A stretch of DNA of 64,000 bases, from the NCBI RefSeq assembly GCF_012489685.1, contig NC_080042.1:52318066-52382065 (forward strand). Reading direction: 5' to 3'. Both the position numbers and the translations under genes were made by a program. This document shows positions 11,562-23,195 of the stretch, in pieces. The notes beneath the pieces are model-generated. The model did no database searches. It saw nothing but the letters and a program-made list of their open reading frames with translations, and was not told the origin of the DNA. The DNA is from Lotus japonicus (lineage: Eukaryota; Streptophyta; Magnoliopsida; Fabales; Fabaceae). Every line of letters starts with the position of its first letter. The stretch's first letter is position 1.

Positions 11562-14535
11562 ATGTCCCCCAAACTTCAAACCGCATCCTCCTCCCAGAAT
11601 CCCTCCATGCCAGACTCCTCCGCTGCCGGCGGGCTTCCCCTTGAGCCCTCTGAGGTTGCTGCCTTCCGTCGGAGAACCTTTGCGGCGCTCCCTACTCCTG
11701 TTCAAGTGGCCCGCCTCAAGCGGTGATTGACCCGCCCTTGGATTACACTACTCGGGACATGGTGATCGTCCTCATCGAGGCGGTCGATGGTCTATGCTAC
11801 GAGGACGATCTAAATGAAAAGCTTCGTGTCGCGGCCTGTAAGGAAGAGGACCGCCTCTGGCTTCATAAAGTTGATGGCGACATAGCTCACTATCACGTTT
11901 TTTATACGTATGAGTATTTATTCACGGAAGTGGGAATTAAGTTTACTTTATCGCATTTCTTCTGCGACGTCCTAGCCGATATCAATGTGGCCCCGTGTCA
12001 ACTGCACCCCAACGCTTGAGCGTTCATGCGGTGCTTCGAGATTTTGTGCGATGCCATCCAAATCACACCACTGCCTGTTCACTTCTTCTACTTATATGAT
12101 GTTGACGCCAAATCCTTGAAGGCTCGAGGTTGGATCTCTCTAAAGGCGCGCACAGGTCGTAAGTGCTTGAACCCCTTTAAGAGTAACGCCAAAACCAGCT
12201 TCTCCCGGAAGTACTTTATGGTGGCGATTCACCAAGCCTACACTGAGCTTTTTACTTTGAGGGACGGAACCGCCTGTTTCCCTTTCTACTTGACCAACAA
12301 ACCAAACAGGATCGTCGGCCCTCCAGTAGATTCACTGACAGCTGAGGACAAGACCCTCATTAGCTTCTTTGTCCAACTCTAAATCCTTGATTGCTCCAAG
12401 GTTATTGAAGGCGCCCGCCATTCAAAAACCCCAAATTACCTAGCTTGTGCATTAAGTTTTTCAGGTTGGATCAGCTGAAGATGGAAAGTCTATGCGAGCA
12501 TTAAAATGGAGTTAAATTGAAGATTAAAGGTTTTCTAGGCGAGTTGGGGCGCTCAAGCGCCCCACATAGGCGCCTGAGCGCCAGAGAGGCATTAACTTTT
12601 GGTGCTGATTTCTGATGCTGGCGCTTGAGCGCCCGACACTGGCGCCTGAGCGCCCGACACAGCAGAAAACTCGCCCCTTTTGCCTATAAATAGGATTTTT
12701 GTGATTTCTCTTGGAATCTCTTGTCATTTTCTCATATTTTAAATAGTTAGAAGTAAGGGTTTTAGTGCTGGAGCTTGAGGAGCTTTCTCCAAGTCCTATG
12801 TTCCAGGTTTTGCCTTTCTTTTCTTGTATGGATTTCATAGGCATGCTTAGCTAAAATCCCTTTTGTTTTGGGTTCTTTGTAAGACTTTTGATGTTTTAGC
12901 TATCATTCCTTTTCCATTCATGTTGTTCCGAGTAAACCCTTGAATCCCAGTCCTATGCTTTATCTTTTAAGCTTGAATGCATGCTAGCTTTTTGCTTTTC
13001 TATAATTATAACGGAAGTTTGTTATAGAATTGAGACTTGTTGTGGGATTACCTCTTCTATGCTTGCTACTAGGAATAGAGGAAGGGTTGGGGTTTGTTGG
13101 CATGAATTGCATGCTTAGTGCTTCTAGCAAATGTTTGGGTTGTCAAGGAATTGTGCCTATCTTTTGACTAGAGAGGGTTGTCTATGCGAGACATCATTAG
13201 ATGACTAATTAGGCTAGAACATCAAGGAGAGACCCCGAACTTTGTGAGTATGAAAGGTTTGCTAAAACTGAATTAGTTGAGCAAGAACCCAAGGCACTCC
13301 CATCTCTGAATTTTACACGCTTTATTATTCGTTCACTTGTTCTTTTTACATAACTCAAGAAACAATCAACCTTTAAAACTGAATTTTACTTGTTTTCCAA
13401 CCTCGAACTTGAACTTTATGCTAAATTCGCATACCAATTCCCTGTGGTTCGATAAATTAAAACCGGGTAGATTATGTACACTTGCAGAGGAACCAACAGA
13501 GGACAACAAGACCTTCCAAGCCGATTCTAGACACTGCCAACCGCCAAGGGGAGAAGACTTCGACTCCAAAGTCCCCTCCTCGCCAATCATCGCCACCTCC
13601 AACTCATCATACACCGACAACTCTGACATCTCACCAAGCTTCCGGAAATTCCGGTCCCGTTCACCAAGGGACTGGCGAAAAAGAAAGCCAAACCAGCTTA
13701 GGGGAAAAAGAAGGCCATTCTGACTTGGCCGAGAAAGAAGCTCATCCTAACTTGGTTGAGAAGGAGAAAGAAGTTCCTCTTATCCCTCCCCCATAATGCG
13801 CGACGCCACCGACCCCGTGGAGTTTTTGCTTTTCGGTATCAACCATGATTACTTGGAAAAAGAAGTCTTTGGCAAAGGGATCGATGACGCAGGGCAAGAA
13901 TGCGTGGCGTCGCTCTTGCATGCTGGGTGTATCTTCTCCCACGCTTTCCGAAAGTTTGGGGCTTCATCTGCTGAAGGAGAAAAGCTCCAAGCCGACTACA
14001 CCACGCTCCAGGCGGAACACGCTAAGTGCGACGAGTGCCTAGACAATGTCTTGACCGAAGCGGCGAGGGACAAGATCGCCATTGACAAAAAACTTGTGAC
14101 GATCGCCAACGATCTATTCGAGGCGCGGGTTGAGCTTGTTCGCCGGGCCAGGAGGATCGAGGATCTTGAGGAAGAAATGAAGGAAGCAAAGCAAGTGGCC
14201 CAGTCGGCACTGGCGGCCAAGGATGAGGCATTTGCTTTGAAGGCCCAGGAACTGAGGTCACTGATGGCGGAGCTCGAGGAAAAGAAAAAATAATTTGCTG
14301 AGGAAAAGAGAAAGTCGTTAAGGCGAGGGAGTCAGTCGCGGATGACGCCTTGGAGCAACGCGAAGAAGGCTTTTATCTCGGCAAGGACCAAGCTCAATGG
14401 CTCTTCTCGAACATATATTTGAGCCCCATGAGAATGTTGAAGGAAATAATGGACGTTGGGCTGATCGGACCAGATGATCCTCCAAGGATGGAACCAAATC
14501 TTTGGGTTGAAGGACGAAGAAGAAAATGAAGACAA
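11562..14535 (+). pseudogene. Antisense ORF of Tat element (split and frameshifted)
   Basis: On the strand opposite to gag-pol. An ATG at 11562 opens 54 codons rich in Ser/Pro, then a frame change leads into a frame running 11723-12382 with one in-frame stop at 12017. That part reads as a folded domain (…VIVLIEAVDGLCYEDDL…, …KSNAKTSFSRKYFMVAIH…). A reverse-oriented LTR fragment interrupts it (about 12455-13498). Beyond it comes a Pro/Ser/Thr- and Glu/Lys-rich frame (13482-13796), then a 165-codon frame (13796-14293) ending in a long coiled-coil-like stretch (…EDLEEEMKEAKQVAQSALA…). Remnants run to about 14535. Antisense ORFs between integrase and 3' LTR are known in Tat elements; their function is unknown. 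Calling these pieces one ORF is inference from order and strand. Confidence 0.65.
12455..13498 (-). mobile_element. Partial LTR insertion in reverse orientation inside the antisense ORF
   Basis: The reverse complement starts TGTTGGTTCCTCTGC and carries the 'aaccacagggaattgg' segment and the GCGCC cluster (12541-12665), as in the solo LTR at 6866. The end that would read GGGTCATCA is missing on the left. It separates the two halves of the antisense ORF. Confidence 0.75.
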
Positions 14536-15331
14536 TTAGTTCTTAGTACTTTACCTTCGCCATGTTGAACTTTGTTTTATTCCGCCTCTTTTGGCCTTGC
14601 CCTCTAGGGCCTTTATGTAACTGACTTGCCCCTTGAGCTTTTATGCATTTTTCTTTTCCTTAAGTTATTGTGCTTTCGCCCTTCGTTTTAGCATGCGCCC
14701 CCCCTTTTATAACTATACGAGTGACAAATTGCCCACCTTCCGCCTTATTCATTCACCGACCTTATTACTTGCGCTATTATTTCACGCATCATTTTTGAAC
14801 TGAATTACGTTTAACGATTTAAGTGTGTAAAATTTTGACTAGGAATTCGTGCTTGGTTTATCCCTGCCAAGGCTTTTTAAAACACCTTCCCTAAAAAGGA
14901 AAAGCGGCCTCTATTCTTGAGGACTTCGCCCGGGGCTTTGCCCGCTCGAGGCTTACGATGCTTGGGTCCCAATGGCCAATTGGGTGGCCTAAGACTTTTG
15001 CCTAGTCAGTGGCGCTTGCCTGTATTCTGGGGAGACTTACCCTCCACATCGTCAAAGGATCCAGCGATTACTATGGACTTTCCGGGGCGATTCCCAGACG
15101 TCAAAGATCATGATGGAATCGCCGCCTTCAGGGTTCCAGCAAGCCCTTTTGGGGATCAAGCTTGTCCAACCTAATAACCTTCGTAACTCAGCATTTTAAT
15201 TTGGTGATTTTAATCATGAGAATTTCTGAAAATGCTTCTTCATTTATAGATCAACTTGTTATTACATTGTCTTGGCGCCTCGTGAAAAAACTCCACTTTG
15301 GGAGAAAAAGAGTGCGTCTTTATTTAACTTT
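14536..15331. other. Tat element region between antisense ORF and integrase
   Basis: Part of the Tat element's long 3' region. It is GC-balanced and Pro/Arg-rich in translation, with no recognisable domain. Short open frames such as 14917-15174 look like chance. Confidence 0.45.
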
Positions 15332-15339
15332 CTTTGGAG

Positions 15340-15541
15340 TAGGGATGGCAATGGGTCTCGGACCCATAGGGTACCCGCAAAAAATACCCACTATGGGTAG
15401 GGTAAAAACCCGCTAGATGGGTATGGGGTTGGGTATGGGTAATTACCCGCAAAAAGTAATGGGTATGGGTGCGGGTATGGGTACTATAGTACCCAACCCG
15501 CCCCATTATAGTACCCAACCCGCCCCATACCCGCACACACA

Positions 15542-15594
<53 letters not shown>

Positions 15595-16010
15595 GAACAA
15601 ATTAACTTAAGCTATAGCTTTCAAACTTAATTATTTTAGAAAATAGGTGACTATTTAAAGTATTCATAATCATTGCTAATTTACTCCCACTTATTTTAAA
15701 ATTAGTAAGTTAATAACCTACAACTTGCTTATTCGTTCTAAAAAAATATATTCTTATTTGAATGATTTTATTTGTTACGTAGATAATCTTTTGTATTTAT
15801 ATTAGTGTTTTTTATTTAAAAAGTTAGTTGTATTTTTTGTTTTCTATTAACAAAAATTAGTGAAAAATATATTTTGGTTAGCTAAATTACGGGTAATGGG
15901 CACGGGTACGGGGACGGGTATTCAAGTTGCTATGGGGACGGGTACGGGTAATTTTTTAAAACGCGGGTATGGGGATGGGTACTATAGTACCCTACCCATT
16001 GCCATCCCTA
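15340..16010. mobile_element. hAT-type MITE inserted in the Tat element
   Basis: Perfect terminal inverted repeats (TAGGGATGGCAATGGGT … ACCCATTGCCATCCCTA) are flanked by the 8-bp duplication CTTTGGAG (15332-15339 and 16011-16018). It is 671 bp, dominated by 'gggtatgggt/acccgc' repeats near both ends with an ATT microsatellite (15543-15591) within. The 8-bp duplication fits the hAT superfamily. No transposase. It inserted just past the integrase C-terminus of the Tat element. Confidence 0.92.
15543..15591 (+). repeat. ATT/TTA microsatellite
   Basis: About sixteen uninterrupted trinucleotide units inside the hAT MITE. Confidence 0.95.
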
Positions 16011-16050
16011 CTTTGGAGAATACAATATCTTCTTTCTTTCCGCTCCCAGC

Positions 16051-17518
16051 TTAACTGTAGTAATGGCGGAGGCTTGCAGCGTTCCACGACCGCGGTACTC
16101 GCCTTCCATTTAGCTCCTCGAGATGGTAAGCTCCCTTGCCCAAGACTTCTGCAATTCTGTAGGGTCCTGCCCAGTTTTGGCTCAGCTTGTTTTCTACAGT
16201 ACATGTTCGCCATTTAAGAACCAGATCCCCTATTTGCATTGCTCTGGGGCGAACCTTCGAATCATACTTCGTCGCCGCCCGTTGCTTCATCGCCGCCTCG
16301 CGCACGTGGGCTTCTTCTTGAGTTTCAGACAACAAATCGAGCTCCATCGCCATATTTGCCTGGTTTTCGCCCTCCAAGAATGGCTCAGATCACCAAGAAG
16401 AGTTGTCAATCTCAACCGCGAGCATGGCGTGCTCCATAAGTCATTCTAAATGGCGTTTCTCTCGTACTTGATTGTTCAGTTGTATTGTAGGACCACATAA
16501 CCACTGGAAGCTCGTCCAACCATGCCCCGTCGGCTTCCTTTTGTCGCCGCTTTAAACCTCGCAGGATTACCTTGTTTGCTGACTCCACTTGCCCGTTTGT
16601 TTGTGGGTGCTCCACCGAGGCGAACCTCATCTGGATTCCCATCTCTTTGCAAAATTCCCTCGTTTGCTTGCTCGTAAACTGGGTTCCATTATCAGATACT
16701 ATCGCCCTTGGTACTCCAAACCTACAAACAATACGTCGCCAGTAAAAATTAATAATTTTTGCAGAAGTGATTTTAGCAAGCGGTTCCGCCTCAATCCACT
16801 TGGTAAAATAATCCACCGCTACTAGAATGAACTTCATCTGGGACCTGGCGACAGGAAAAGGTCCAACCAAGTCCGCTCCCCACATGGCGAACGACCATGG
16901 GGCACTTATAGTTGCCAACTGCTCTGGCGGCGCTTTTGGCAAATCTGCAAACACTTGACATTTCTCGCATTTCTTTACAAAGTTCATGCAGTCCCTCCTT
17001 AGTGTCGGCCAGTAGAACCCTGCTCTCAGAACTTTACACGCCAGTGACCTTCCTCCTATATGACTTGCACAGACCCCTTCATGAACTTCCGACATGACCG
17101 CCTCATATTTCTCTGGCGTCAAACATCTCAGTAAAGGCGATGAAAAACCCCGACGGAACAGATCGTCGTCGATGAGCGTATAGTGACTGGCTTCCCTCCT
17201 TTGTTCTTTTGTGTACTTCTCAACTTCCGCGGGTTCCCCGGCGAGGATGATCAGAATGGGTCCCATCCAAGTGGCTCCCTTGTTCACGCAACCTACCAAC
17301 TCCCCCTCGATACTCGGAAACGCCAACGTCTCTTGTATCACACTACGATTGTTGTCGGGCTTGCTTGTGCTTGCTAACTTAGCCAGGGCGTCTGCCCGTT
17401 GGTTCTGCGTTCGAGGAACAAACTCCTCAGTTACCTCCTGAATACGAGTCATTAAGTATCTCACTCGTTTTAAGTATCTGATCAAGTTAGGCTCTTTCAC
17501 CCGAAAGGCTCCTGTCAC
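16051..17518 (-). pseudogene. Tat integrase (INT) region
   Basis: Read on minus. An H2C2 zinc-binding part (HEGVCASHIGG … CEKCQVF) is followed by the DDE core: ADLVGPFPVARSQMKFILVA, FGVPRAIVSDNGTQF and EHPQTNGQVESANK. The main frame stops at 16412; a further frame (16377-16051) carries the C-terminal part (LSQNWAGPYRIAEVLGKGAYHLEEL). Integrase would join element cDNA to the chromosome. The break near 16400 and an upstream in-frame stop make it a pseudogene. Confidence 0.85.
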
Positions 17519-17743
17519 CTAGCTCGCCACCAGCTGCGAGTCCGTCCTAATGTGCAAACTTTCAATCTTAATCTCAATTGCCAATTTGAGTACGACGATC
17601 AGCGCCTCGTACTCCGCCTGGTTGTTTGTAGCCTGGAATTCAAACTTCAAGGATTGCTCCAAAGTCAACTCCCCTAGTCCCTCTAGCGTGACTCTCGCGT
17701 CGCTTCCGTTACTGTTGGAAGACACATCCCCAAACAAAGTCCA
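17330..17743 (-). pseudogene. Second RNase H (aRNH-type) of the Tat element
   Basis: The minus-strand frame shows FGDVSSNSNG, then NNQAEYEALIVVLKLA, RTDSQLVAS and, after an in-frame stop near 17519, NQRADALAKLAS. These are the four acidic blocks of an RNase H fold. It lies after the normal Ty3/gypsy RNase H and before the zinc-binding part of integrase. A second RNase H at this place is known from the Tat lineage. The first block reads GDVSS where related elements usually have VDGSS, so the first catalytic Asp may be displaced. Confidence 0.75.
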
Positions 17744-19191
17744 CTAAGTGTTTACTTTCTCGCCAGAATCAGGAGTCAGCTCAACTACAAAATCAGCCAA
17801 CGATTGGGCACTCATCGTCCCGCGCTTGTCATACTGCAACCCGTTCTCTGACAACTCCACAGACCACGCAACTAGCCTTCCTGACAGGTCAGGTTTTTGA
17901 AAAACTTGCCTTAAAGGCAGATCGGTATGCACCTTCACTGGGAAACTCTGGAAATAAGGCCTCAAACGTCGAGCGGTCACTAGAACCTCCAGTGCAGCCT
18001 TCTCAATCTTTTGGTATCTGACTTCCGCGCCCTGAAGGGTGTGGCTTACAAAGTAAATTATCTTTTGCTCACTGTTTATTTCCTGCAAAATAACATAACT
18101 GATGGCGTTGTCACTTATGGAAAAATACAAGTGAAGGGGAAAGCCTTGTTCGGGTTTTGAAAGGATGGGCGGGGTGGATAAGATCTCCTTGAGGTGGGCG
18201 AACGCCTCTTCACACTTCGTCGTCCATTCAAATGTTGCGTTCTTCCTGAGACATTTGAAAAAAGGTGATGACCTATCACCTGAACGTGGGAGGAACCTTG
18301 ACAAAGCCGCCACGCGACCCGTCAAATGTTGCACTTCTTTCGCCGTTGCTGGACTCTTCATCACTTCATGAAGCTTAAAATTTTTTTGCCTTGAATACCG
18401 AACGAGCACTTCTCTGTTTTAAGCCGCATATTATGCTTACGGATTTCTCCGAACGCCTCTGAGAGGTTCTGATGGTGGTTCTCTCCCAAAACAGATTTCA
18501 CTATCATATCATCAACGTAAACCTCCATGTTTCTCCCGACTTGTTTAGCGAAGACCATGTCCATCAATCTTTGATAGGTGGCACCGATGTTTTTCAATCC
18601 AAATGGCATAGTGCGGTAAAAGTAATTGACCCTAACTGTCATGAAGGTCGTTTTATCTTCATCTGATGGGTGCATGCAGATTTGATGATATCGAGAAATT
18701 GCGTCCATCAAACTGAGCAGCTCGTTTCCGGAAGCGCCATCGACCAGCTTGTCGATGCTTGGGAGGGGGTAAGAATCTTTTGGGCACGCCTTGTTCAGGT
18801 CAGTGTAATCTACGCACATTCGCCATTTGCCGCTCGCCTTCTTTACCATGACAATGTTTGCCAACCACGTCGGGTATTTGACTTCCTTGATGAACTCAGC
18901 CGCCAAAAGCTTGTCAACTTCTTGCTGTGCCGCCTTTCTCTTGTCACCCCCCATGCGGCGACGAAGTTGGGAAACTGGCTTGGCGCTTGAATTTAAAGCA
19001 AGTCTGTGACAAATAAAATTGGGGTCGATTCCAGGCATGTCTTTGCAGCTCCACGCAAAGGGATCCAGGTTTTCTCCCAATAGTTTCTCCAAACGTTCCT
19101 CTAGCCCGCTGGTGAGCTTGGTTCCTATCTTCAACACTCTCTCACCGAACTTCAAAGCCTTGGTTTCTTCAATCGGGGTAGGCCTGTTCAA
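17744..19191 (-). pseudogene. Tat reverse transcriptase and first RNase H
   Basis: Two overlapping minus-strand frames (19191-18361 and 18409-17744) joined by a frameshift near 18380. RT blocks seen: MCVDYTDLNKACPKDSYPLP, LLSLMDAISRYHQICMHPSD, FYRTMPFGLKN and the active site YVDDMIVKS. The following frame has FEWTTKCEEAFAHLKEIL, LHLYFSISDNAISYVILQE and AALEVLVTARRLRPYFQSF, the Ty3/gypsy RNase H region. It would copy element RNA to DNA. The last codon before the second RNase H is a stop. Confidence 0.88.
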
Positions 19192-19811
19192 ACGCCCCTT
19201 GCCCCTTGGATCAAAATTTTCGTTCGGGGTTTCAATCTCATAGCATCAGTGGCCCACCACCGCGCTTTTCTTACCATACAAGTCCAGGAAATTGTTGTAA
19301 CATTCTCTCGCCCTTTTCTGGTCAACTTTGATTTTTCCAATCTTTCATTTCTCAACGGATACTTAACTGCCAAATGTACCGTCGAAATGACGGCCCAAAG
19401 TCGATTCAAAGTATGTCTCCCAATGATCACATTATACGAAGCCACAACTTGCAACACGAGGTACCTGACTCTCAGGATCCTCACATTCTCTTCCTCGCCA
19501 AAAATTGTATCCAAGTCAAGGTAGCCACGCACCATGACCTGTTCGCCAGCGAAACCTACCAATGTTCCCGTATACGGCGTTAAATCACTGTCGGATAGTC
19601 CCAGCTTGTCAAATGCGTCGCCGTAAATGATGTCAGCTGAGCTTCCCTGATCCAAAAGCACGCGCCTGACATTAAAGCTATTCACCCTCAACTGTACTAC
19701 TATCGGATCTTCCTTGTGAGGCTTAACTCCTTCAAAATCTGCCATCGAGATCGTAATATCTAGATGCTCAAATCCAAAAGGGATCTCATGGACAGAGTTT
19801 ACCGTGTGCAC
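19188..19811 (-). pseudogene. Tat aspartic protease region
   Basis: The 207-codon minus-strand frame contains VRRVLLDQGSSADIIYGDAF, the retropepsin-like site, but reads DQG where the usual D-T/S-G lies; that may impair catalysis. YNVIIGRHTLNRL is the second conserved block. It lies between gag and RT, and its frame overlaps the RT frame by a few bases. Confidence 0.8.
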
Positions 19812-19957
19812 ATGCCGCTTTCTTGCTGTCTAAGTGTCTCCCCCACCGCCAAAATATCCGGCAATCGTGTTTATGGTGCCTGCTAGCGGTCCCAAGTCGT
19901 GCGTATATTACTTCCCAGCACTTCGTTCCGTGACTGCTTGCGTTTCCTTTTTTTGTT

Positions 19958-21416
19958 CTACCGCTTGATCCTTTCGGCAATCTTCATGTCTCCGCTCAGC
20001 TTCTCTATGACATCACGCTGGCGATCGTCGTATCGATGCTCATCGCGCTTGCGATCGTCATACTGACGGTCATCACGTTGGCGATCGTCCTTCTGACCAT
20101 ATCGCGTGAAATGCCCTGCCTTGACCAACTTCTTGATTTCGCGCTTCAAAGACCAGCAATTGTCCGTGTCGTGCCCTATCAAACGGTGATACTCACACCA
20201 CTTGTTCGGATCCGTACCCCGCGGTTGGTGCATTGGCGCCTCAGGTTCATCGACTAAACTCGTCAACTTGGCCTCGCGGAACATATTTGTAGGATTTGTG
20301 TTAAGCACCATATCTGTCTCATAATCTTCCAAGGACGACGGCGCTCATAATCTTCCCTCGGCGGATACAACTGCTCTCTAGTTTGCTTTGTCTCCGACTT
20401 TCTCTTTTCTTCCGTGCGACGACTTCCTTCGCCTCCCTCACCATTGTACTTCTCCTTTCGCGAATGTTTAGTCGGCGCCCCATCTCTTTCCATTCTTGTG
20501 CGCTTGCGCTTGAATGCATCATCTTCTTCATCTAGGATATACGTACTATCCTGAGCGCGCACTTCCGCCATGGATTGTGCTGGCTTCCTGCTCAATTTGC
20601 TGTTCAGCGAACCAGGCAACAAACCGTTCTTGAACGCTAGAGCGCAAGCGCGCGACTCCACATCTTCTACCTTCACAGACTCTGCACTATAACGCGCCAT
20701 ATACTTCTTCAAAGACTCACCCTCCTGTTGGCGAATGTTATACAGATCGTTGATTGTCACTTGTTGAATTTTATTCGCAGAAAATTGCACTAAAAACTTC
20801 GAGGAAAAGTCCCAGAAATTCGAAATCGAACCACGCGGCAAGGTTGTGAACCATGCCATCGCCGTCGACTTGAACGCCGAAGGGAACATCCTACATTTCA
20901 CTTCATCTGACGCCGCACTGATCACCATCTTTGTGTTGAAATACAGGAGATGATCTTTAGGATCCGAATCTCCACTGTACGAGTTTAGAACTAGCGTTTC
21001 ATGTTATCTGGTATCGCCACCTCCTCCAACTCAGTTGAGAACGGACGAAACTCCACCACCGTGTCTGCGTCACGGACGCCGTCATCTTGTTGCTCCCGTC
21101 AGAAGAAATCAAGCTGTGCTTGTAAGTGCGCATTCCTTTGCTGAATGTCGCCTATGCTGCGCATCATCTGGCGCCACTCCCCCTGAATGACGTTCACAGA
21201 AGGTTGATGTGGTGAAAGTGATGGATCTGGCGAAGGAATCGGAGTTCCGTGTTGTGAAGGTGATGGAGGTGGTGGAGGAAGAGGAGGCAACACATGTTCC
21301 TGCCGCGCTTCCTGGTGCAGAACCGGGGATTCGCAGTGTACCTGCCTGGTACGACGCGTAGGTGAGACTCGTCGTCGTTCCGGCGAATCGCGATGCCTTC
21401 TTCAACGGGTTTCCAT
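19958..21416 (-). pseudogene. Tat gag
   Basis: A possible ATG at 21416 is followed after three codons by a stop. A Pro-rich N-terminal part follows (about 21300-21100), then a 221-codon frame (20928-20263) with the gag core (FPSAFKSTAMAWFTTLPRGS … KYMARYSAESVKV), a basic stretch, and a final frame (20332-19958) with a zinc-knuckle-like WCEYHRLIGHDTDNCWSLK. This would be the capsid and nucleic-acid-binding protein. At least two frame breaks. Confidence 0.82.
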
Positions 21417-21571
21417 TAGACTAGGGTTCAATGAAGCTCAAATCAAACTAAATCAATGCCAGGCGATCAAACAAGCGCTCAAAATCAACGAAAAACAAAG
21501 AAATGACGACCGATCAATCACGGAGTTTCAATCGTGCAACCTATCCACGCGAGTTGGGAATCGAGAGTTTA

Positions 21572-21593
21572 CCGATCCCCACAGACGGCGCCA
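21572..21593 (-). other. Primer-binding site of the Tat element
   Basis: On minus, directly inside the right LTR, the sequence TGGCGCCGTCTGTGGGGATC begins two bases after the LTR end. TGGCGCCGT is the usual start of plant Ty3/gypsy primer sites. This fixes the right LTR as the 5' LTR. Confidence 0.75.
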
Positions 21594-21595
21594 AA

Positions 21596-21885
21596 TGTTC
21601 CTGCATGGAACATTGAGAGGTAGGGTAATACCTAGAGTGTGGTGAGATTGCACTAAAGAGAGTGTGCGTAACTGAATTTCATGTATTATTAAGAAAATGC
21701 CAAAAAGCCCCTTACAATTGGTAATCGTCCCCTATTTATAGGTGTGGGGGGTGTGGACCCCGCGTGTAGGCCTATTCCTAATGGGTTCACCGGTCCGTAT
21801 GGATAGGCCCAGATTATGAGCCAAGTGACCCACTGACGGGCGGGCAACCCTAGGGCATCGCCCCTATAGGGGCTCGCCCGGTCCA
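21596..21885 (-). repeat. 5' LTR of the Tat element
   Basis: 290 bp, TG…CA, followed by target duplication AGAGG. On minus the TATA box CTATAAATAG lies at about 21733-21742, in the expected U3 region. Confidence 0.9.
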
Positions 21886-22289
21886 AGAGGTGAGTACTCC
21901 TTAATGCTTAGATTCATTAGTTGGCAGCAACACGGGAACACAATGCAAGTTCCATTGTAGATCCGACGCATCCTTTGGTTCATCTGCAGTGTGGAACCCT
22001 AGATCTACTATCAGGCTTTAAATAATTTCGCTTAAAATATTGAACCTCGGAACTAGGTATCTGATGTATCCATTGTACAAAATGAAAATGAAAGCAATTA
22101 GTGGATGGTTTCCGGTTGAAGGGGTTTTAGGTTTGAATGATTTATGGGTTCTCTTTTGAGGTGGATTGAAAAATTAGAAGAATATAAATTGCAAAATGAT
22201 AACACGTTATGAATATACTTATGGTATAACATGCTATATATATACATATCTTTATCTTGTGATATGCTGCTCGTATTATGCATTATTTC

Positions 22290-22911
22290 TGTGAGTTAAC
22301 CCTCGCACTGCCTTGTTTGTCTGTTTGTGTTTGGGCGGTCGACAAACTACCAGATGGTCATCAATTGGTTCGTGATGGTTTGTCATTCAGGGCAGATCCG
22401 GAGCGAAATGATTACTATTGACTATTGAGCAATCCGACGAGGACTCGTACTTCATGAGTGAGGAGGATGAGAGTCGATGAGATTGGGCTGGTATATGGGT
22501 GGCTAGAGCTTACTGTTATGAGGCGCTTGATGTTTTGACTGGTTGTGACAGTATTCTAGGGCAGGGTAGGTTCCCGACTTGCCACTTTTGTGTGGTCCTC
22601 CGTTGATGGGAATCACTGGGAGTAGTCGGACGTAGAGGTCTGGAGGAGGTCATTTTGGGCTGACTACTTCCTTCTTTCACTTGTAATATATTTGGAACTA
22701 CTGATGCTTTCTGAAAACTTGTAAACCTTGCCTTCGGGCCTATGTTCATGACACTATGAGTTGTAATTAATTATGTTAAGTTTAATGCATTGCATGTTGT
22801 GAAATGTTTACCTTGGATAGGAAAATAAAACAAAAAAAAAAAATTACTCGCATATTTCGCATTTATTTTTAAATAGGTCACTATTGTGACCCCTAAAAGT
22901 CGGGGCGTTAC
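22290..22911 (-). mobile_element. Ty3/gypsy LTR fragment
   Basis: The right end reads '…cccctaaaagtcggggcgttaca'. Its reverse complement begins TGTAACGCCCCGAC, a very common start of plant chromovirus-type LTRs. The left boundary is uncertain. No internal coding part is attached. Confidence 0.55.
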
Positions 22912-22912
22912 A

Positions 22913-23195
22913 AAATCCTCAATCTTAGTTCAAATTATGAGATATTCCTCTTGTAACCAGAAAAGTATATGAGAAATTAAAAAAAATTTACAATTATTAA
23001 CAAATATAAAAGACTATTATCCGCTAATTAATGTTGTAATCGATGTACATGTCAAGACAATTTTACTTCTTCTTCTTATTAATATTGTTTTTATCATAAA
23101 AATAATTAAATTTTGATTAATAATTAAAATTTAAACAATATTAATATTTAACTTGATTTTGAGTAATTGAAATTTCTTACAATTAGTTATTAACT
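22913..23195. repeat. Dispersed AT-rich repeat, copy 1
   Basis: The sequence '…aaatataaaagactattatcc…taattaatgttg…' and the following 150 bases recur at about 38590-38800, with a shorter version at about 39160-39290. Class unknown. Confidence 0.6.

Larger units (their letters stand above)
9524..21885 (-). mobile_element. Tat-lineage Ty3/gypsy LTR retrotransposon, degenerate, with nested insertions
   Basis: Both LTRs are in direct orientation and flanked by AGAGG (9519-9523 and 21886-21890), the 5-bp target duplication. The coding strand is minus: the LTR TATA box (CTATAAATAG) reads on minus, and the primer-binding site lies beside the right LTR. Order along minus: 5' LTR, PBS, gag, protease, reverse transcriptase with RNase H, a second RNase H, integrase, then a long 3' region carrying an ORF on the opposite (plus) strand. 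The dual RNase H and the antisense ORF are hallmarks of the Tat clade. Frameshifts and stops show it is dead. It contains a hAT MITE (15340-16010) and two LTR fragments. Confidence 0.92.

Noticed and set aside
15324..15542. Thr/His/Pro-rich minus-strand frame
   Set aside because: Translation of the 'gggtatgggt' repeats in the hAT MITE.
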